A stretch of DNA of 9,030 nucleotides from JBBRHH01 sp038222915 (lineage in GTDB: Bacteria; Planctomycetota; Phycisphaerae; Tepidisphaerales; Tepidisphaeraceae). Positions 6,145-9,030 of this stretch are shown piece after piece. Position 1 is the first letter of the stretch. The number at the start of each line of letters is the position of its first letter. A program made the position numbers and the translations under genes. The notes beneath the pieces were generated by a model. It had not been told where the DNA came from, searched no databases, and saw nothing but the letters and a program-made list of their open reading frames with translations. The stretch is from the NCBI GenBank assembly GCA_038222915.1, contig JBBRHH010000228.1, forward strand, positions 1 to 9,030. Direction: 5' to 3'.

Positions 6145-7128
6145 ATGGGTGAATCGCGATCGATCGGGAGCGTGGCTCAGTTTCAATCGCGGCTCGCGGG
6201 CGTTTTGGGTGAAGTGGTGGTGGGGCAAAAAGAAGCCATCGACCATGTCATCGTCGCTCTCCTCTGCCGCGGGCACGTGCTGTTGACCGGCGGAGCCGCA
6301 ACCGGCAAAGGGCTCCTCGTACTGGCGCTGGCGAAAGCCACCCAGATGGAGTTCAAGCGGATTCAGTTCACACCCGATTTAATGCCCTCGGACATCACGG
6401 GCTCGGAAGTGCTGGAGGAATCGGCTGGCGGCGGTGAGCGCATCAAGCGTTTCGTTCCCGGGCCGATTTTTACGAATCTGTTGATGGCGGACGAAATCAA
6501 TCGCACGCCGCCCAAAACACAATCCGCCCTTCTGGAAGGCATGCAAGAGCGACAGGTGACTGCCGGCGGCGAAACCCGCCCGCTTCCCTCCCCGTTCTGG
6601 GTGATGGCCACCAAAACCAGCTTTGAAACCGATGGCACCTATCCCCTTCCCGAAGCCCAGCAGGACCGGTTCATGTTGAACGTGGAGATGCGCCGGCTTT
6701 CCGAGGAAGACGAGCTGCGGATCGTCACCTCCGAACCTGCCGCCGAGCTAGCGAAAATCACGCCGATCATTCAGAAGGAAGAATTGGAGTCGTATCAGCG
6801 CACGGTGCGCGACGTGACGGTGCCGGCACCCATGCAGCAATATATTGTGAATCTGGCCAGTGCAACCCGTCCGGGCACTCCAGATGCGACTGAGGCGATT
6901 AATCGCTATGTCGCGTGGGGCGCGGGGGTGCGGGCAACGCAGTACCTGGCGCTGGGCGCCAAGGCCAAGGCCGCCATGGACGGGCGCGACGTGGTGTCAG
7001 CGGAGGATGTGCGATTCGTCTCCCTGCCGGTCATGCGTCATCGCATCGGCCTGAACTTCAGGGCCGAGAGCGAAAATATGTCGGCGGCCAACGTGGTTGG
7101 CGCGCTGTTGGAAGCTATCCGCGCGTAA
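6145..7128 (+). CDS. MoxR-type AAA+ ATPase paralogue with altered nucleotide-binding motifs
   Basis: The 327-residue product is a MoxR-family AAA+ protein over its whole length. From the ATG at 6145: VVVGQKEAI (25-33) is the N-terminal box; the Walker A region GGAATGKG is at 49-56; FKRIQFTPDLMPSDITG (70-86) follows; Walker B LLMADEIN is at 112-119 (Asp116, Glu117); then RTPPKTQSALLEGMQE (120-135), GTYPLPEAQQDRF (164-176) and the sensor-2 Arg263. Two catalytic positions differ from the neighbour. Walker A ends in Lys-Gly instead of Lys-Thr (Gly56 codon GGG at 6310-6312), and sensor 1 reads ATKTSFE instead of ATQNPIE (Thr158, codon ACC at 6616-6618). Such a protein may bind nucleotide but hydrolyse it poorly. 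I preferred the ATG at 6145 because GGAG (6135-6138) stands six bases before it; the ATG at 6139 directly abuts GGAG. It precedes a canonical MoxR by 38 bases, so the two are probably co-transcribed. Confidence 0.93.
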   Translation: MGESRSIGSVAQFQSRLAGVLGEVVVGQKEAIDHVIVALLCRGHVLLTGGAATGKGLLVLALAKATQMEFKRIQFTPDLMPSDITGSEVLEESAGGGERIKRFVPGPIFTNLLMADEINRTPPKTQSALLEGMQERQVTAGGETRPLPSPFWVMATKTSFETDGTYPLPEAQQDRFMLNVEMRRLSEEDELRIVTSEPAAELAKITPIIQKEELESYQRTVRDVTVPAPMQQYIVNLASATRPGTPDATEAINRYVAWGAGVRATQYLALGAKAKAAMDGRDVVSAEDVRFVSLPVMRHRIGLNFRAESENMSAANVVGALLEAIRA

Positions 7129-7166
7129 TTCTTGTACGGCCACTACACTTGCACGGCCAAACTACC

Positions 7167-8177
7167 ATGACCACCACCATCGGATCGATCGGGAAGGAAC
7201 ACCTCGCCCGTTTGGCGCAGGCGAAACAGGATGTGCTGCGCGAAATTCGCAAGGCCATCATCGGGCAGGACGACATCGTGCTCGATGTGCTCAACAGCTT
7301 CTTCGCCGGCGGGCATTGCCTGATCACCGGCGTGCCGGGGCTGGCGAAAACCCTGCTGATTTCCAGCCTGGGCAAGGCACTGCACTTGTCTTTCAAACGC
7401 ATTCAGTTCACGCCCGACCTGATGCCGTCCGATATCATCGGCCATGACATGCTGGCGATGGAAAACGGCCGGCGCGAGCTGCGTTTTGTGAAAGGGCCGA
7501 TCTTCAGCAACATTGTGCTGGCAGATGAAATCAACCGCACTCCGCCCAAAACCCAGGCCGCGCTTCTGGAAGCTATGCAGGAGCATCAGGTGACCGCCGG
7601 CGGCGAAACCTATCACCTGGAAGAACCGTTCTTCGTCCTGGCAACGCAAAACCCGATCGAGCAGGAAGGGACTTATCCGCTTCCGCTGGCGCAGCAGGAC
7701 CGCTTCATGTTCAGCCTAGTGATCGGCTACCCCACCAAGCAGGAGGAAGTGCAGATCCTCGACGCCACCACCAGCAACCGCCAGGCGGATATTCGCCCCG
7801 CGATGACGCAGGAAGATTTGCTGACGGCGCAGGAGGTGGTCCGGCATATTCCGGTGGCGAGCCCGATTGCACGGTATGCGGTTCGTCTTGCCGCCGCCTC
7901 GCGGCCGGATGACAAAAATGCACCGGATTTCGTGCGGGAATACGTGACGCTGGGCGCCAGCCTTCGTGGAGCGCAGTATCTGGTTCTCGCCGCACGCGCC
8001 AGGGCCGCGATGGATGGCCGATTGGCGGTTTCCATCGACGATGTTCGCGGCGCGGCGGCCGGCGTGCTGCGTCATCGGATCATCGTGAACTTCAAAGCCG
8101 ACGCGGCCCGAATCAATTCAGACGAAATCGTCAAGCGGCTGCTGAAATCAGTTGCCGCGCCGGGATCGGGATTGTGA
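7167..8177 (+). CDS. MoxR family AAA+ ATPase (canonical)
   Basis: The 336-residue protein has the full MoxR motif set: IIGQDDIV (31-38), Walker A GVPGLAKT (55-62, Lys61, Thr62), FKRIQFTPDLMPSDIIGHD (77-94 region), Walker B VLADEIN (117-123, Asp120, Glu121), RTPPKTQAALLEAMQE (124-139), sensor 1 ATQNP (159-163), GTYPLPLAQQDRF (168-180) and sensor 2 GASLRGAQ (Arg267). MoxR proteins form ATP-driven rings that act as chaperones or activators of von Willebrand A or DUF58 partners, often in envelope stress, metal insertion or maturation of membrane complexes. The ATG at 7167 was chosen because the matching N-terminus starts there; the frame stays open upstream across the end of the first MoxR, but that part is out of frame with any MoxR homology. 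No clear Shine-Dalgarno site precedes the ATG, so translation may depend on coupling. The DUF58 gene follows after 73 bases. Confidence 0.96.
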   Translation: MTTTIGSIGKEHLARLAQAKQDVLREIRKAIIGQDDIVLDVLNSFFAGGHCLITGVPGLAKTLLISSLGKALHLSFKRIQFTPDLMPSDIIGHDMLAMENGRRELRFVKGPIFSNIVLADEINRTPPKTQAALLEAMQEHQVTAGGETYHLEEPFFVLATQNPIEQEGTYPLPLAQQDRFMFSLVIGYPTKQEEVQILDATTSNRQADIRPAMTQEDLLTAQEVVRHIPVASPIARYAVRLAAASRPDDKNAPDFVREYVTLGASLRGAQYLVLAARARAAMDGRLAVSIDDVRGAAAGVLRHRIIVNFKADAARINSDEIVKRLLKSVAAPGSGL

Positions 8178-8250
8178 TCCGCGCTTTTCGCGGCCTCTCG
8201 TATCACGGGCGTTCCGCCTCTGTGTTTCTGTTGGAGAAGGCGTGGCCGGG

Positions 8251-9030
8251 ATGGCCATGACACGTGACAGGATGGCCACCAAAACCCCCGTCGCCAAACC
8301 GGAGTTGCTCGATACGGCAACCATCGCGCGCATCTCCAGCATGCAGGTGCTGGCACGGACGGTCGTCGAGGGATTCATCCTCGGGTTGCATCGCTCGCCC
8401 TTCCGCGGGTTCAGCGTGGAATTTGCCGAGTATCGCTCCTACGTTCCCGGCGACGACATCAAGCATCTGGATTGGAAGGCCTACGCCCGCATCGACAAAT
8501 ATTACATCAAGTTATTTGAGGAAGAGACGAATCTGGCCTGCCATGTCGTGCTGGATGCCAGTGGGTCGATGGGATATTCGGGCAGCCAGCCGATGAGCAA
8601 ACTGCAATACGCCGCCCGGCTGGCGGCGTGCCTGTCCTACCTGATGAACCGCCAGCGCGACGCCGCCGGGCTGGTCACCTTCGACGCCGGCGTGATCGAT
8701 TTTCTTCCCGCGCAGCTTCGACAGAGCGGATTGCAGCGTATTTTCCAGACGCTTGAATCGATCAAGCCGGGCAAGGAAACAGAGCTGGCCGGTCCGCTGC
8801 ACAACGTCGCCGAGGCGATTAAGCGTAAGGGGCTCGTGGTGCTCATCAGCGATCTGCTCGGCGAAGTGAAACCGATGCTCGAGGCGCTGCAGCATCTGAA
8901 ATTCATCGGGCACGACGTGCTGGTGCTTCAGGTGCTCGATCCGGACGAACTGGAATTTCCCTTCGACAAACTGACGGAATTTACCGATCTTGAAACCGGC
9001 GAAAAGATGAAGGCCTCGGGCCGTTCAGCC
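8251..9030 (+). CDS. DUF58 domain protein, N-terminal and central part (3' end outside window)
   Basis: The frame is open to the right edge (260 codons seen), so the gene continues outside. It shows the DUF58 core: GFILGLHRSPFRGFSVEFAE (41-60), YRSYVPGDDIKHLDWKAYAR (61-80), then a von Willebrand A-like fold with the MIDAS motif DASGSM (102-107, Asp102, Ser104, Ser106), LVTFDAG (141-147) and ISDLLGE (199-205, Asp201). No N-terminal membrane helix is seen in this copy, so it looks cytoplasmic, unlike long DUF58 proteins with two leading helices. DUF58 proteins are regular partners of MoxR ATPases, which is the case here. GGAG (8233-8236) sits five bases before a GTG at 8242, which may be the true start adding three residues; ATG codons at 8251 and 8272 are alternatives. 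The exact role of DUF58 is not settled. Confidence 0.93.
   Translation, partial: MAMTRDRMATKTPVAKPELLDTATIARISSMQVLARTVVEGFILGLHRSPFRGFSVEFAEYRSYVPGDDIKHLDWKAYARIDKYYIKLFEEETNLACHVVLDASGSMGYSGSQPMSKLQYAARLAACLSYLMNRQRDAAGLVTFDAGVIDFLPAQLRQSGLQRIFQTLESIKPGKETELAGPLHNVAEAIKRKGLVVLISDLLGEVKPMLEALQHLKFIGHDVLVLQVLDPDELEFPFDKLTEFTDLETGEKMKASGRSA

Noticed and set aside
5788..6276. Minus-strand frame of 162 codons containing SRPGSNWQPLPCKGSALPIELRPL-like sequence
   Set aside because: That stretch is the reverse-strand translation of the tRNA-Ala gene, and the rest covers non-coding spacer and the start of the first MoxR gene.
6915..7166. Upstream extension of the second MoxR frame overlapping the first MoxR gene
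   Set aside because: These codons are an out-of-frame reading of the first MoxR gene; family similarity starts only after the ATG at 7167.
8072..8913. Several minus-strand frames opposite the second MoxR and DUF58 genes
   Set aside because: They overlap strongly supported plus-strand genes and carry no recognisable motif.
1..9030. CRISPR array, insertion sequence, integrase site or tandem repeat
   Set aside because: Reading through the window showed no regularly spaced direct repeats, no transposase frame and no terminal inverted repeats of the kind that flank mobile elements; the repeated blocks in the two MoxR genes are explained by paralogy.

Overview
The window looks like a chromosomal segment of a GC-rich, free-living bacterium. 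It holds housekeeping genes (guaB, uppP, pgpA, pgsA, tRNA-Ala) on the minus strand side and accessory-type genes on the plus strand. Several genes lack a clear Shine-Dalgarno site, and there is a MoxR/MoxR/DUF58 cluster. This combination is compatible with a Planctomycetota-like lineage (for example Phycisphaerae), but that assignment is an impression from protein style and not a test. No insertion sequence, integrase, CRISPR array or phage structural gene was seen.

Layout. (1) 1-374, plus: 3' end of an ATP-dependent RNA ligase whose nucleotidyl-lysine motif lies left of the window. (2) 454-1779, plus: a 12-helix-type MFS transporter of the anion:cation symporter kind, preceded by an inverted repeat that overlaps a possible -10 box. 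(3) 1800-3332, minus: guaB (IMP dehydrogenase), convergent with the transporter, with a TTGACA promoter so close to the ATG that the mRNA may be leaderless. (4) 3519-5686, minus: pgsA, pgpA and uppP in transcription order. This is an envelope-lipid group: PgsA makes phosphatidylglycerophosphate, PgpA dephosphorylates it to phosphatidylglycerol, and UppP recycles undecaprenyl pyrophosphate for cell-wall synthesis. pgsA and pgpA are separated by one base. (5) 5826-5898, plus: tRNA-Ala(UGC), divergent from pgsA. (6) 5899-6144: AT-richer spacer with a hairpin and a tiny possible leader ORF. (7) 6145 to the right edge, plus: two tandem MoxR-type AAA+ ATPases followed by a DUF58 protein with a von Willebrand A-like metal site, cut by the window end.

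Most interesting point: the first of the two MoxR proteins keeps the fold signatures but has lost the Walker A hydroxyl residue (Gly instead of Thr/Ser) and the sensor-1 Asn, while the second is canonical. The pair may therefore form a mixed ring with one weak or inactive ATPase subunit type, acting on the DUF58 partner. This is an inference from motif reading. The MoxR-DUF58 association itself is well known.
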